From Knufia peltigerae (Eukaryota; Ascomycota; Eurotiomycetes; Chaetothyriales; Trichomeriaceae), in assembly GCA_030247855.1 (NCBI GenBank), contig JAPDRN010000055.1:62001-126000 (forward strand): DNA of 64,000 nucleotides. The letters run 5' to 3'. Position 1 is the stretch's first letter; each line of letters opens with the position of its first letter. Under the pieces are notes generated by a model. It searched no databases. It was not told the origin of the DNA and saw only the letters and a program-made list of their open reading frames with translations. Made by a program: the position numbers and the translations under genes. This document shows, one piece after another, positions 33,415 to 46,303 of this stretch.

Positions 33415-35835
33415 TTAGCAGCTGAGACTGAAACTATGGTAGGTCGACGTGGCCCGTCAGTTTATACTTTCTACAATTGGAGCCGGCTAGTCAACAAGGA
33501 AAGCCTCAAGATCGGCTGCCATGACATGCAGGAATGGGGTGGAATCTATGAATTATCAAATATTCGCTACAGCTTGATTTCATTCTTCGGACATACTGAA
33601 GTCCTGTAGAAGATAAGATTCTGATGATGGAGGTTTACCAAGCGATGAATTGACGACCGCTGTCCATAGTCGTTGGAAAAACCTACACATACAGGATCAG
33701 CAAAAGCTATGACTGATAAGGAGAAGGGTGCGTGTTGCGAAGCTTGGTCCAAGCTGTCAGTCTCAGCCTCTCCAGCAATTATAGCCTGACAGGAGGGGCG
33801 ATCTACAGAAGGCCGTGGGCAGCTTCGCAAGTAAGCTATGGTTATGCAGGCCACCAGAATAGAGTTTCGCCAACGCTGACGGACGCCTCAACATGCCTTC
33901 CAAAACCTCTCATCTCTCCAAATATTGACCTTTTGAGGGTGCTCGGCTATTTTGACGTAAAGTCGGATGTTGACATCTTCCGGACATCCTATGGTCTTCC
34001 GGGCTTTGAGCAGATCACGGAGGTGTGAATCCGCTCGATCGACTTGCTGATCACAGAAAGAAAACGACTTTCGCGTGGGTACAGATCGATCTCACTGTTG
34101 AACAAACTAGTCCTGACGATTGATCTCGCGTGGTTTGACCATCGCAGAGCGTGTAGATCTATACGTCCTGGGGTCTCCAACGCAGATCGCCCTTCATACG
34201 GATGGCGTCAAGGACGGTCTGAATGATCCTAGACTCCTGTTTTGAATCTCAGGTGTGTCAAGCGCACTGAAATCGACCAGTGATGGAAACAGGACTCTTT
34301 TCCCATATATGATGTTTTGAGATAGGAGGTTAGCTCAATTGTCGATCACTCCCTCGTGAGATGGACCAACCGCTACCCCCAAAGCTAGGTTGATGCAGGG
34401 TCATCAATATGGCAAGGCACGGTCCTGTCGGAATGAAAGGTCTGCGATGTTTCTTCAATACCAGATGGACTTTTACCCCCTGCAGCTTCCGCGTCGATTC
34501 TACCTCTACGAGTCATTTTTCCAGTGGTCTTCCTTACCGCTGCCTTCATCCCCGGCTTTCGTCGATTCAACACCCAAGATCACTCAGAAGTGTTTCTTAG
34601 GTCTCTTTAGAGTCGATTTCGGTTTCTTACACACTTGGAGGAGATCCTACGTCCTTTGTCGACTTGCACACGATGCCTGTTCAGAAGATCTAACCAACGA
34701 ACTGCACGGCCCACTTACATCAAAGCAACAAACGACTATCACAAACTTCGCAAGCAGGTGGCCGGATGTCATCCCAAGGCTTTTTTTTTTGACACCAGGA
34801 GACATTTCCAACCAACCCCTCAATCAGCGTGCATGTTTCGGGAAGTGCCGCCCGTTGGATTGATTGCATTCGTTTTGCTGTTCCCTGACATTGCTCGCTT
34901 TGAGAAATCGAATTACTCTCCAAGGCGAAGTCTACTCGTTAGTCGTGGGCAGGTGCCTGGCAATCAGCTCATACTTCTTCTTCCCCTCTTGCACAGTTCT
35001 TTGTGTTGCTTGCTCGGCTTGATTTCCATTCCTGCGAGACGTTGCTGACTTTTTCATGAGGACTGCACGGCCTAATGGACAAGTACAAGGGGCGAAGCTT
35101 GTAAAGACCTGGTTCCTCCGAGGCCACTCACACCCATCCGAAATTTTGGCACCACCATCTACGAAATTTAATCCAAGCCACGAAAAGTCTCATTATCCAG
35201 ACCTCCATAGGTCGAGGGAGTGCTCCCTTTCCTCGCCCAAGGCACCACTTGGTGGCCCATGTCCTCCTATTTCTATCCAGAGCATCTTCTCCAGTTCACG
35301 GCTTAACTTGCTTCTGCATAACAATCTCTGCTGAGGCTTGTGCTTTCGCGAACACTCCATCTCTACACTGTTCGAAGCGTTCAATCAGAAACTATGCCTA
35401 TTGTTGACGGCCTGGATGCACCCCTTGCACTGGACAGATGTGGCGTGGTTCGCTTCACACAGGGCTCGTTCTCGCCCAAGCGTCGCGACGACGGCAAGTA
35501 CTGTGAGGGCTCCATCTTCACAATGGGTGTTGTACCTTACGTGCTGGTTGGACGATGATTGCCTATGTTGGCACTGTCAAGTGACAACTCGGTCTAGTCC
35601 TGGCCATTCGAACAATCTCAGGGATAGAGCTGATAGCTTTCTGCTGTTGTCTTTTAATCTCATAGAGACGTGCATCAGTCTGTATTGACTACAGTGGACC
35701 CATTTTTACAGCATCAAAGTATTGACAAACGAATGTGAAGGCAATGTTCTAATTTCACGGAGGTCATAGTGTGATTGTTGTTATTATACTCGCTCAAGAA
35801 GGAGTTTAACACTCTTCCTGTGAGCTGATCTGGAG
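33415..35835. other. Gene-poor region (right part)
   Basis: About 2.4 kb with only short, unconvincing open frames (for example 34390-34863 and 34635-35048, which overlap in two frames, and a 54-codon frame from 35397). No motif, repeat or RNA gene is supported. Confidence 0.35.
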
Positions 35836-35919
35836 TATAAAGTGTGAGTCGGAACACGCCCATACCCTCTCCTCCTTCCCCCATCCTTCAACCATTTTCC
35901 AAGTTATCTATCTTCGATC
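35836..35919 (+). promoter_or_regulatory. Core promoter and leader of mucin-like gene
   Basis: A TATAAA at 35836-35841 is followed by a CT-rich leader (about 35868-35900) and then the ATG at 35920. The spacing fits a fungal TATA-containing promoter. Confidence 0.5.
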
Positions 35920-38900
35920 ATGAAGTTGCCGGGAGGGCTGCTCTTCGCAGCCGTGGCACTCTTTGCCTCCGATAAAGTCTTTTCAAAGACTCTCACCATA
36001 ATCGAGCCTTGCCCAAGTGCTCCGAGCCTTAGCCTGCCTGCCATTACGGTAACCACTCAATATCAACCTGTGTCGACCTGTCAAGCCACGACCGCTTGTA
36101 TCAAGGGTAAATGCTCGACGATCTACCCATTCACGACATATCCATATGTGTCTACTGTTATTCCCTGCGCCTGGAACGGCACAACGACTCAGACTACCAC
36201 GGTGACTCAGGTCAAGCAGGCTGTCAGGGCCTCAGAGCACCTCGAAACCCTCACTCATGTGACGTCCGCTCCTTATCTCGACAAAGCCGCCTGGATTGAC
36301 TGGTTCAAACAACAGCCGTCAGCGACTAAGAAAGTCACATCTTACGAAACGGTCAGCCGTCGAGCTATAGCGCCATACGACGCTATTGGACCACTCGCGA
36401 TACCTGGTTGGAACGGCAGCGGACTATGCAAAAAATGCGTGCAGAACAATGGTACTCTTTCTCAACTCTTGGCCGTGACTGAATGTCGACTTGGGACTAA
36501 GTCGGGACAACCATACCAGAGATGTCTTGAGTGGCAAGAGGTTTGGATCGCACAGCCTCCAAGTACTGTTCATGCTGAAGCGCCTTGTTCAAGTACAGGA
36601 ACGGTTCCACAGGCCGGTGTCTACACTTGGACTTTCCCTCAGGCTGCTCCCTCGGTGACAGTTACAAAGCCTCCAGTTACGGTTACTGTAACGGTTGACA
36701 GCGGCCGACCAAAGATTACGACCCAAGCGAGGGTTCAAGTTATCCCAGGCCGACCATGGAATGCATACATAACGAAGTCCTTTGATGGCCCAACGACTTT
36801 CAACTTCGAGATCTTCGTCACCAAGGTCTTCGTTTTCGAGATCCCCCCCACGACTAGCTCAGCAGGAAGTTCTTGGAGTGTCCCCATTCCAACCGGACCA
36901 GGATCGCATCTAGGCGGTGGTAACAATGAAAATGGATGGTGGCCATTACCTGGGGGAGATGCAAGCTGGACAAGTCACACTGGTGACAACGTCTGGGAAG
37001 ACTGGATATCGACTTCGATTGTCGTCTCTTCGACTAGCTCCGCCATCCACGTGACCACGTCAACATCTGCGGTGACTTCCGGCCCGATTGGCGGATCGTC
37101 AACATCATCGTCCAGAGGGAGCAGCACCGGCAGCTCGCAATCTTCATCTACCACAGTGACTTCTGGCCCGATCAGTGGATTAACCACGTCATCCAGAAGT
37201 ACCAGCACCAGTACCTCGCGTTCCACAACATCACATAGTATTACGGCCAGCACTTCGGCGCCTTCCACGTCCACAAATGCAATCTCTAGTGGTTCATCGT
37301 CCTTGTCCTCATCGATAAGTACTAGTGGATCTGGGGCCACATCTGTCACCAGCAGCTTTACAGCTACGAGCACCGCGTCTACGACCAGCATCGTTCCCAG
37401 CGGATCAGGTTTTTATCTCCAGATCAGCGGCACCCCTGTTACTGGCCTAACCCCGCGGCAAACGGTCGTCCGGTATGTGGGATTTGACTCAAGTAACTAT
37501 GCCATTGCAGTGGAAGGCATCTCTGAGGCCGCCCAGGTCTTCAAAGGCAGCGACAACACCACATTTTTCTCGGATAACCGATACCTTGGCACTGCAACGC
37601 TTACTAGGTCGATTGTTCAGCGCTTCTTGGACTTTCCCAGAGGGTTTGCCGTATGGGACATCATCGGCATTTTTGCACATTTGCGAAACACCGCAGGATT
37701 CTGTTTCGACAATGGCTTCGTCTACGCTTATACTGACTCGGATATCTGCGACAATCCGATCAACATTATTCCAACCAGTAAGTGAACGATGGACGTGATA
37801 AAGCTCTGCATAGCTTACATTTGCTAGATCCAGCAACAACCAGCACCACATCTGCCACGCCCACGTCGATCGTTACAGGGACTTCAACGTCAAGCCTTGG
37901 GACGGCATCCACCAGCGTAACTTCGATATCTTCAGCGTCTGGTGGTTCGACCTCTACACCAGGCTCGTCTACTTCTGACACGACTGGATCGACCACCTCG
38001 TCTACGCCCGCTGTTTCGACTACCGCCGGTGGAGGGACATCTACTTCAGGCTCGAGTGGCTCCATTGGTCCGACAACCGGGTCAACGACCTCAAGCCCTT
38101 CTAGCAGTACCTCATCGTTATCATCCGACACCGGCTCTTCGACTGCGACGCAGTCTCCTACCACCTCGGAGTCCGGTTCGACCAGTACTACCCAATCAGC
38201 ATTGCCCACTTCTAGTCTTTCGAGCTCGGAGGGACTTACATCTACCACTAGCGGCGGCCCAACGATTTCAACGACGGCGTCGTCTTCCGAAGGAGGTTCG
38301 TCCACCTCGTCTTCTGATGAAACAACCACCTCTCGGTCAACAACGGAGGCCTCGTCAAGCACAACCGTCGCGTCTTCAACGTCTGCGGAAATTTCGTCTA
38401 CCAGCACAGGCTTGCCCGTCAGTACAAGCTCGTCCACTGGTACAGCTTCCACTTCCACTAGGAATGGCTCTTCTTCTGGTACAGAAACTTCCACATCCAC
38501 TGGGCTCAGCTCTTCAACGTCAACGGTTCCAGGTTCTTCAACAAGTACAGAATCATCCACAGGTAGCCCATCGACAAGCACGACTTCGTCAACAGGCAGT
38601 CTGTCTACCGCATCTAGCACATACACTAGCACAGTATCGTCTGCCAGCTCGTCGTCTGCCAGCTCAGCATCATCTGCTAGCTCATCGTCCTCAAGCTCAG
38701 CATCGTCTACTAGCTCATCGTCGTCAAGCTCAGCGTCATCCGCCAGCTCGTCGTCTGCCAGCTCAGCGTCATCTAGCTCAGCATCGTCTGCTAGCTCATT
38801 GTCGTCAAGCTCAGCATCGTCTACTAGCTCATCGTCGTCAAGCTCAGCGTCATCCGCCAGCTCAGCCTCATCTAGCTCAGCATCCCACACTTCGGCCGCT

Positions 38901-40523
38901 AGCACAACCACGTTCACATCCGCGTCAACCTCTCGCACGTCATCTGGAGCAAGTACCACAACATCGGCGGTTCCTATCTGCAACCTGAACGCCAACATCT
39001 GTTTGAACTCTCAGCTGATTACCGCCAACAGCGTGGCCGTTGTGGGGTGTCCCCTACTCGGAGGTCTCCTCTGTACCGTCAATCAATTGCTCTCGCTTGT
39101 GCCACAGCTGCTCAATACTGGCCCTAGTATTGCAACCGTTCTGATTGGTGACAACGAAGTCATCGGGCTAAGCATCACACCAGCAGAGGTCTCGGCTGCT
39201 ATCAATGCTGGAGAGCTGAATGGAGTCTGCGATGCCCTCGGAGGTCCTGTCAGTGTCATAATTCGAGATCCGACATGCCCGAATTCTCCCACGACGAGCA
39301 GTACTTCCTCCGTCATCACCAGTTCCTCCTCTACGCGGATCATTTCCAGTCTCACGACCGTCGTTGGAACGTCTTCGTCGTCGGCGACCACATCCTCAGG
39401 TTCATCCAGCGGAAGCGCATCACAATCGACAAGCACCGGTACCCCTGCGTCGACGACCCTGACCACCGTCACCAGGACGTCTACGTCGACGGGAACAACC
39501 ACAACGTCGGCGGCGCCCATCTGCAACCTCAACATCAACATCTGCTTGAACGCGGCCTTGATTTCGGCGAACTCGGTGGCAACGTACAATTGTCCACTCC
39601 TCGGTGGTCTGCTGTGCACGGTGAATGACCTCCTCTCGGCCGTTCCTCAGCTCCTGGGGCTGAACCCAAACATTGCCTCGGTGCTGATCGGCAACAACGA
39701 ACTCATCGGTCTGACACTCACTCCCGAAGAGGTGTCGGCCGCCGTCGCTTCGGGAGAGTTGAGCGGAGTGTGTGACGCCCTGGGTGGGCCCGTCAGCGTC
39801 ATCCTCGACGACCCGACCTGCCCTGCCAACCCGACGGTCACCACGTCGACATCGTCGACCAGAGCTACGAGCACGACGAGCACCGCACCTGCGACTACGA
39901 CGACGGCGCCGCCTCTCTGCGACGCCCAGGTGGCTTTCTGCGCGCCGTTGGTCGTTGCGTTCACGGTGAGGTCTCAGGTCTGTCCGAACGTTCTCGGCTG
40001 CAGCGACGCCCAGATGCAGGCTTTTGCCAACTCCTTCATCGGTCTGCCCGGCGTCAAATCCGTCGCCTACGCCGACAACATCGCCTACGGCTTCAGCTTG
40101 ACAACGACGCAGTTACAGCAACAGCTCGCCGTGTTGGGTCCCATCAACGACATCTGCACGGCAGCCAGCATCTTCACCCTGGCAATATCAGACACGACCT
40201 GTCCGGCGACCGCCCTCCCGACACAGCAATGCGGTGTGGACGTTGCGTTGTGCACTTTGGAGACCCTCGCCTCGGTCGGCGTCACGTCTGGAACATGTTC
40301 CAATGGTATTTTGCCATGCACGCCGAGTCAAGTCACCAGCGCGGCCAAGGACAGCTGCGGAAGCCAAGGTGGTGTCTGCCGTGCGTACGGAAACAACCTT
40401 CTCACGCCATTGACCGCCACACAATCGGTTGCGCAGATCCAGCAAAGCATCGCTTCGTATGCCCTAGGCAATACTTGTCTGGTAGGAACGACGGTCACAC
40501 TGAGCGATTCTGCGTGCACATGA
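35920..40523 (+). CDS. Large secreted mucin-like protein with four C-terminal Cys modules
   Basis: A 1517-residue extracellular or cell-wall protein from two exons, 35920-37777 and 37828-40523. The N terminus has a signal peptide (hydrophobic L-L-F-A-A-V-A-L-F-A). Residues of about 25-360 form a cysteine-bearing region, 363-495 are Ser/Thr-rich, and 496-619 form a compact module starting G-F-Y-L-Q-I-S-G. A very long Ser/Thr-rich stalk (about 620-1000) is likely heavily O-glycosylated. It is followed by four related modules of about 100 residues (about 1001-1106, 1182-1285, 1313-1412 and 1418-1517), each opening with C-x6-C and ending C-P or C-T; modules 1 and 2 are the most alike (L-L-G-G-L-L-C-T-V-N). 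No hydrophobic GPI-type tail is present, so it is probably secreted or retained by other means. Adhesin-like or wall-protective function is inference. Nothing ties it to the upstream cluster. Confidence 0.88.
38635..38885 (+). repeat. Ser/Ala codon tandem repeat inside the stalk
   Basis: A run of related 12-18 nt units built from TCA/TCG/AGC and GCT/GCC codons encodes alternating S-S-A-S-S blocks. The repetition at DNA level suggests length variation by slippage or recombination, without loss of frame. Confidence 0.85.
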
Positions 40524-40997
40524 GGAATAAAGTGGACAATCACGGACGAGGCTCCAAAGCGAATGTGTTCCCTGGTCCTCCTCACGACGGCGTACTTCTT
40601 CTTGGCCCTTTTCCTTTCTTTCTGGCCCACCACATTTACCTTTTCACTTCTATTCGGATACGAGCTTGTCGCTCCTCCACGTCCAAACCCGTCAGCCTCA
40701 GAGATTATCCGTCAGAACCCGACTCATTCTGGTTCGTGACGAGTTATTTGCCTGACAAGCCAAACCAGAATCATATCTATACGGATGTTTGGAGCTTAAT
40801 CGCCCATTTGCTTACATTTTCACTTCTCAACATCAAACCTTTTTTGTATTCTTGGAGAAATTAAGTAAATACTATAGGTCCCCAATTCTTTCATAATTTC
40901 ATCTTCTTCGTTCCTCGTTTTGTGGCCTGCAAAGTACCGTATGCAGATATAGTGGCGTGCCTTGTCGAGTTTTATCGCTCTTGTCAAGTAGCCTAGG
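40524..40997. other. Convergent intergenic region
   Basis: 3' flanks of the mucin-like gene and the amine oxidase gene face each other. No further gene is supported; the open frame at 40229-40864 is an out-of-frame shadow extended into this region. Confidence 0.4.
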
Positions 40998-43273
40998 CTA
41001 CACATCGATCCATCTCGCCATCCACTGGGGGAAAAACACATTGTCAGCACACAACACTCCCACGATCTTCGCCACGATATTCTTGAAAGTGAAAAAGAGA
41101 GACGTACCTTGTTGACAACATCCTTTGCCTCATCAACGAGCCCAAGCTCCAGCAAAACCTGTGTTGCAGCACGCACACCACTCTCCAGTGCACTGGCGAT
41201 CCACGAGCTCGTGTAACTTGTCCCTTCGCCACTCATGACCACGCCTTTCTGCGTCTTGAAGAACTCTGGGATGAACGACTTTCTCATTCCCGCGGTCGGG
41301 CTTGCCCAACTGATTGTTTCGTACTGGTCCAGCACCCAGCATCGCCGGTTATAGTTGCCGGTATACTCATCGTACACGACGTCGCCGTGGATTTCGGCCA
41401 TCTAGGATATGACAGTTCATCAGCTCCTGTTTCCATACTCTCCTCATTGGCTTGTTCGGGGGTTCGATCATGACGCATGGGCACTTCGCTGCCGGGCCAA
41501 ATACAAACAGTCAAGGAAGGAGAACAAGATCAAACTCACCGCGTCAACAACATACTGCACGTGAACATCTTCCGGCGTGCTCGCCCACCGCAAGCCGCTG
41601 TCGCTCGACGTATAACTCGCCAACATGACACCCATTCCGGTACTGTTGATGTCGTAGCTCGGGTAGCAGATGCTTCCGATTCCCGGAATGTCCGTCGTCG
41701 TACTACAGCTCCCGTAGATTGGCTGCTCAAAATGCTCCCAGAACCGGGTCTTGAACTGCAAGGCAACCTTGCACACCTGTTCGTAAGGGTACGTGTCGAT
41801 CGCCGTCTGCAACAGATCGCTGAATTCGGGTAGACGCCACGTGCGCACCAACGCCAACGGCGCCGTGACGACGGCCATATCGTACGACGCGTTCTGCCAG
41901 ACCTTGTCCAGTGGCTTGTCCTTCCACTGGAGCGTTACACGCTCCATCGACTCGTCGTACTCGACGCGTTGGATTTTGCGGTTCATATACGTCAGACTAT
42001 CGACCAGTGGGTGGAAAGCAGAGGGCAAACGGCTCAATCCGCCGTCGATGGTCCGCCAATCCGTGGCGGAAAAGTACATGTTTTCATACAGGTTGTCCCA
42101 GAAGCTCTCCGCACCCGGTTCATCCAATGCCACGAAGGTGTCGTTGAGGTTGTACTTGAGATAGTTGTGAACGTATCCGAACTCGGACCAATCGTCGCCG
42201 CCAAGGCCGCCGAGTCCAGAGTCCAGGAAGGTCTTGTGTGCGAGATAGACGTTCTTCGCCATCTGAGCGAGAAAGTCTTCGTTGTTCAAGAGGTCACTGA
42301 CACGCGTGTTGAGTGCGTCCAGACTCGGATCGTCCGGGGAGGTTGATGGACCTGCAAGACTCGCGTTCGCTTTGACCTGCGAGACTGTAGGACTCTTACC
42401 GTCCGGCAAGCGTGACCCTCGGACGTAGTACAGGCCGTTCGGGCTATTTTGATACCACTTGATGAAATCCACGGTGAAGTTCGTGTTGTTGTGATTCAGT
42501 TTATTCACTTCGGCGGCCAGCTGAAAGACGATTCTATGGTCCTGAATTTGAAGTGTCTCGTTGGTCTCGGAGGATGTGATGGACAAAGGGAAGCGCATCG
42601 GGCCCATCTCTTGGTATTGCCGCTCGCTCGGGTCGCCAAAGTACGCTGTGTGTACGCGGCCACCAAGACGTTGACCGGCTTCGATGATGGACAAGTTGGT
42701 CATGCCTGACTGGTTGAGGGCCAACCATGTCATCAGTCCGGCCATGCCGCCACCTACAATGGCGATCTCTTTGGACTTGGCAGTGCGGACGTCGACAGCA
42801 CTAATCTCTTTGTTCTTCAACAGCGCCACGCCGTCGAACCACGGTCCTTCGGCGTCGATGCCACTCGAGTTATCCATGGCAATGGTGAAGTCGCTTTGTC
42901 TTTTCCTGAGACGGCGACGGGTCGTTTTGGCATTTGAAGCGATTGAGACCGGGGCACTTCTGCCGATTAGACTCTGCTTGTTGTCCCACGTCGAAAGGCA
43001 CAACCCCGTCGGTGTGAGCTCGGGAATCTTCCAGAGTAGTCTATCATGATCGCAATGCTTTGCTCGGCCGACGAGGTGGTGAGCTTCTCCTGGCGTGCTG
43101 GCCTCGCAGGGACCATAAGTGAAGACAACCTCGGAATGAACATTCTTAGGGTAGGTGACGTGGATGTTGGCCAAGCCCGAGTCGACCACGCGCTTCAGAT
43201 GAAGATTGACCGGAAGCGACGTCCCTAGGACACAAGACGAGAACAGAGCGAGCGTGATAAGTTGACCTGCCAT
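40998..43273 (-). CDS. Secreted L-amino-acid / amine oxidase (FAD)
   Basis: Flavin amine oxidase of the L-amino-acid oxidase type, expected to deaminate amino acids outside the cell with release of hydrogen peroxide and ammonia. Proposed exons (right to left) are 43273-41540, 41401-41108 and 41024-40998, giving 684 residues. A signal peptide (L-I-T-L-A-L-F-S-S-C-V-L-G) starts the protein. About 125 residues in, an R-L-R-K-R site precedes the catalytic domain and resembles a Kex2 processing site. The FAD-binding I-V-G-G-G-M-A-G follows at about 172-179, then G-G-R-V-H, and the C-terminal FAD motif G-E-G-T-S-Y-T-S-S-W-I in exon 2. The last exon codes only eight residues (W-M-A-R-W-I-D-V), a normal ending for the family. 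The start was placed at the ATG that begins the signal peptide; a GTG-led upstream extension was dropped. Confidence 0.9.
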
Positions 43274-44344
43274 CCTTGGGAACACAACCGGAGGCGAAGG
43301 AAGAAGTGTGATGGGGAGCTCGCGCTGCGGTTGGCACCCCCGTCACCAGGATCACGCATTCCTATATGTCCGGTTCACGCACATGGCGTATGTGTCGGCA
43401 AATTCTTTTGCTGCCTAAGCCTCGTGAATAGGCAGGCCATCGTAGTGAAGCCTTTCCGGTCGGAAGCGTACAGGTCCGACGATAGTCTCGGAGCTCGCCA
43501 TTCGTCCAGATTAAAAGGTTGCATGGAAGTTGAGTAGATGGATCTAAGTACCTGCCGCTTCAAGCATAGACGAGCCAGTCGAAGCTGAAGCATGTCTCTG
43601 TATCCAGGTGGTTACCTTGTAGATCACCTCGCGAACAAGGGCCGGCAATCGTTGGTCTGTATACTGACTCACATATTTGCTTTGCTTACAAGTGGGCCAG
43701 TCGGCTGGGATCGGAAGATCTTCAGGTATGGGATAGATAGATTGCTGATAGGAAGTCGGTCAAATGGTTTGATGATAGCTTCTGTAGTCCAAAGTACCGA
43801 TGCCTGATGATGTTCTGTCAACTAAGCAAGAACTATCGAGTATCCGCCAGTTGAGAGACTCGGATAAATGTCAATCATTGTGGGGACAATGTCGCGGCCC
43901 TACAAAGAGAATACAAACATTCATCGACACCCACGCGGAGTAGTGCGATCTTTACTGCGATGAACTGATAAGCGAATGATATCTGGATTGAAGTCATTAT
44001 CAATATCATTATAAACCTCATGTTGTACACTGGATAGAGAACACTACTATGTATGGGATTCGAGCATAATCTGGGCTTGTGCATAACCGACATAACATGG
44101 CTGGCGGTGAGAGTATTTGGACGGGACGAGGACAAGGTTCATTCAGTATTCATCTCTATGCCTCTGGAGCATTTGGTATCTCAGGACTCGGCATTCAATC
44201 ATGGCAGATGGCAAATACCATGGCTGTTTCAAGAAAACAACATGCAAAACACTTCTAGAAATAGAGCCATGTTTCTTTGGCGAGGACTTCGCAACATCAA
44301 AACTACTCCATACTCCATTTGAGTCGTCATGATCGGCTACACGT
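43274..44344. other. Intergenic, amine oxidase to RAD52
   Basis: About 1 kb holding the oxidase promoter and the RAD52 3' flank. No gene or RNA is supported; the short open frames have no motif. Confidence 0.4.
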
Positions 44345-46001
44345 CTAGTTGCCAGCTTTGGTCTCGCCTGCCGCACCATCTGTGCCGTTCTGTCCCGAGT
44401 CCTGTATCCTTTGTCGTTTCGCATCGGCGCCGTCCAAAGTAATTGCTGTGACATTATGCTGCACATTGCTCAAGTCTCCTAGAGGTGTCCGCTTGGCCAC
44501 TTGCTGTCCTGTGTCCGCTGTACCTTGATCTGTCTGGTTCCAGGGCAGAGGGGCGGCGTCGGGTCCACGTCGCGTCGGGGGTCGATATGCCGAAGTGGTA
44601 GGTCCTCGTACTACAGTTGGCTGCTGAGCGCCTGGACTTGGAGCTCCAACCCTCCGGCTCGGCTCGAGTTGAGGATTGATGACGTTCGTGGCATTGTTCG
44701 TGTCGGGTTTCAGATCGCGTTTTAATGGAACAGATTTGGTGTGATCCACCCCAGAAGTCTTGCGTATGGAGGGACTTTCGGCATGGGGATTGAACTTTGG
44801 GGCGGCAGCTGCATCGGCAATGATGAAGTTGTTATTGGCATCGATGTTGGGAGCTGCTTTGGCGGAGTAGAAGCCTGACGGCCGGGTATTCTCATATGAT
44901 GCCTGCTGGGCGATATGCTCGGGCGCCACATTGGGAGAAAAGGATCGAAGTGTCTGTTCGGCAGCATTCCGTGCGTCGGCACCGATGGGTTGTCTGGTTG
45001 GCTGGGGCGGAGCTGGAGGAGGACGCTGGCCGGGCAGAGGCTGGGGAACTATGCCCTTCGACGAGTTCGTAGCAGGTCTTCCGGGTGCTGGCCGTACGTT
45101 TGGGGCTGGTGCTTTCGATGGTGTCGACAGCTCAGCCCTGGGCGGTGGAAGCATGCGGTCCGAGGTGCCATTGGCGGGCCTCCGCATTCTGTCTGTTGAT
45201 TCCGTCGACAAAGCCACCTCTTCCTGATGAACCGTGTCGATGGCATCAAAGTCTTCCAACTCGAAATCCTCACAGTCGAAAGTGTCGTCAAATTCCGAAG
45301 CCGTCTCTTTGGCTGGCTCGGACAATATCGGTTTCGCCACACTTTCTTGTTTCTTGGGCGCGAAATCCGGGTGCCGATGTAAAGTATCCGGATCCCATTT
45401 CGCAGTTCCAACTTTCAGTTTCGTAACCTTGGCGAGATAGGCCTTATCGTAGACACAGTTCCCAAGGAGGTTACCAAAATTTCGCAACGCTCGCTTCAGA
45501 GCATCGGTCGTGCCCTCTTTCTTGGCCTTTTCAAACGCAGCTGCTTTTCCTTTTGCATTGTCAACCTGTCCGTAGCCAATGTCTTCGTGATGTGTCCCGT
45601 CCTTGAGTGTGACTCGCACAACCACAGAGAGGCCGAGAGATATCTTGCCCGTCTGCGTGTTCTCATCGACGAAATCGATCTGTATGTTCTGAATCGAGCT
45701 GCTCCAGCCGTTGAAGCCGAAGACTTCGTTGGCGAGGTTGATCAACTTGTCCGCAGAGAGGTAATGAACTTTCTGGCCACCTGGCCCCGGCCGGTGCGAG
45801 ATATATTCTGGACCTAATTGTTTGTCTAGTCGGCTCTGCAGTGTGGCGATTTCTTGGGCCGTGAATTCACTGATTCTCTGTTTCGGTTCTTCAAAGGGAT
45901 TCGCGGTGGCAGAGCCATTGGGCTTGTGTTGGTCTCCAACGCTGAAATAGTCAGCAGTCAACTCAGCCAAAGGAGATCAGAAAAGTGACATACGCAGGCA
46001 T
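44345..46001 (-). CDS. RAD52: DNA repair and recombination protein Rad52
   Basis: Recombination mediator that anneals complementary single strands and loads Rad51 in the nucleus. Exons (right to left) are 46001-45994 and 45941-44345, giving 534 residues. The first exon codes only M-P-A (split codon), a short first exon typical of ascomycete RAD52. The conserved N-terminal annealing domain includes I-A-T-L-Q-S-R-L-D-K-Q-L-G-P-E-Y-I-S, the N-G-W-S-S-S block, and the A-L-K-R-A-L-R-N-F-G-N-L-L-G-N helix. The C-terminal half is Pro- and Gln-rich and poorly conserved, as expected for Rpa/Rad51-binding tails. An in-frame ATG six bases upstream (46007) is an alternative start. Confidence 0.95.
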
Positions 46002-46303
46002 TGTCATGGACGGGCTGCCCGAGACATCTATAAAGTGCAGATGAGATACAGTTGTATGACGATGCTGGGGTTAAACGAGAATGCTATACAGTAGTAGGCA
46101 GGTCGCAGGCTCAACGTGAACTCACGCGTCAGCAGCCTGGACGCGACCTGCACAGCCGGCGCGTGGTCACATGACTTGGAATTGTCCACATGAACAAAAA
46201 ATCACACGAACAAACGAAGCTCACAATCAGATAACTACCATGTGCAGAATTGTTGCCGAGTACGATTTCAGATCCGTCATTCAATACATACGGCTGTCAT
46301 GAT
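46002..46303. other. RAD52 promoter / ERB1 3' flank
   Basis: About 300 bp between two same-strand genes. It contains the RAD52 upstream region and the ERB1 terminator. No discrete site is recognised. Confidence 0.35.

Noticed and set aside
37942..38988. 348-codon Arg/Pro/His-rich frame on the plus strand
   Set aside because: Out-of-frame reading of the same repeat; the composition is an artefact of the tandem codons.
37766..38998. 410-codon acidic open frame on the minus strand
   Set aside because: It is the antisense shadow of the Ser/Thr-codon stalk of the mucin-like gene; repeats of D, E, L and V follow from the repeat codons, with no motif or splice logic.
40229..40864. 211-codon frame continuing past the mucin-like gene
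   Set aside because: It runs out of frame through the fourth module and then through the intergenic region; no independent support.
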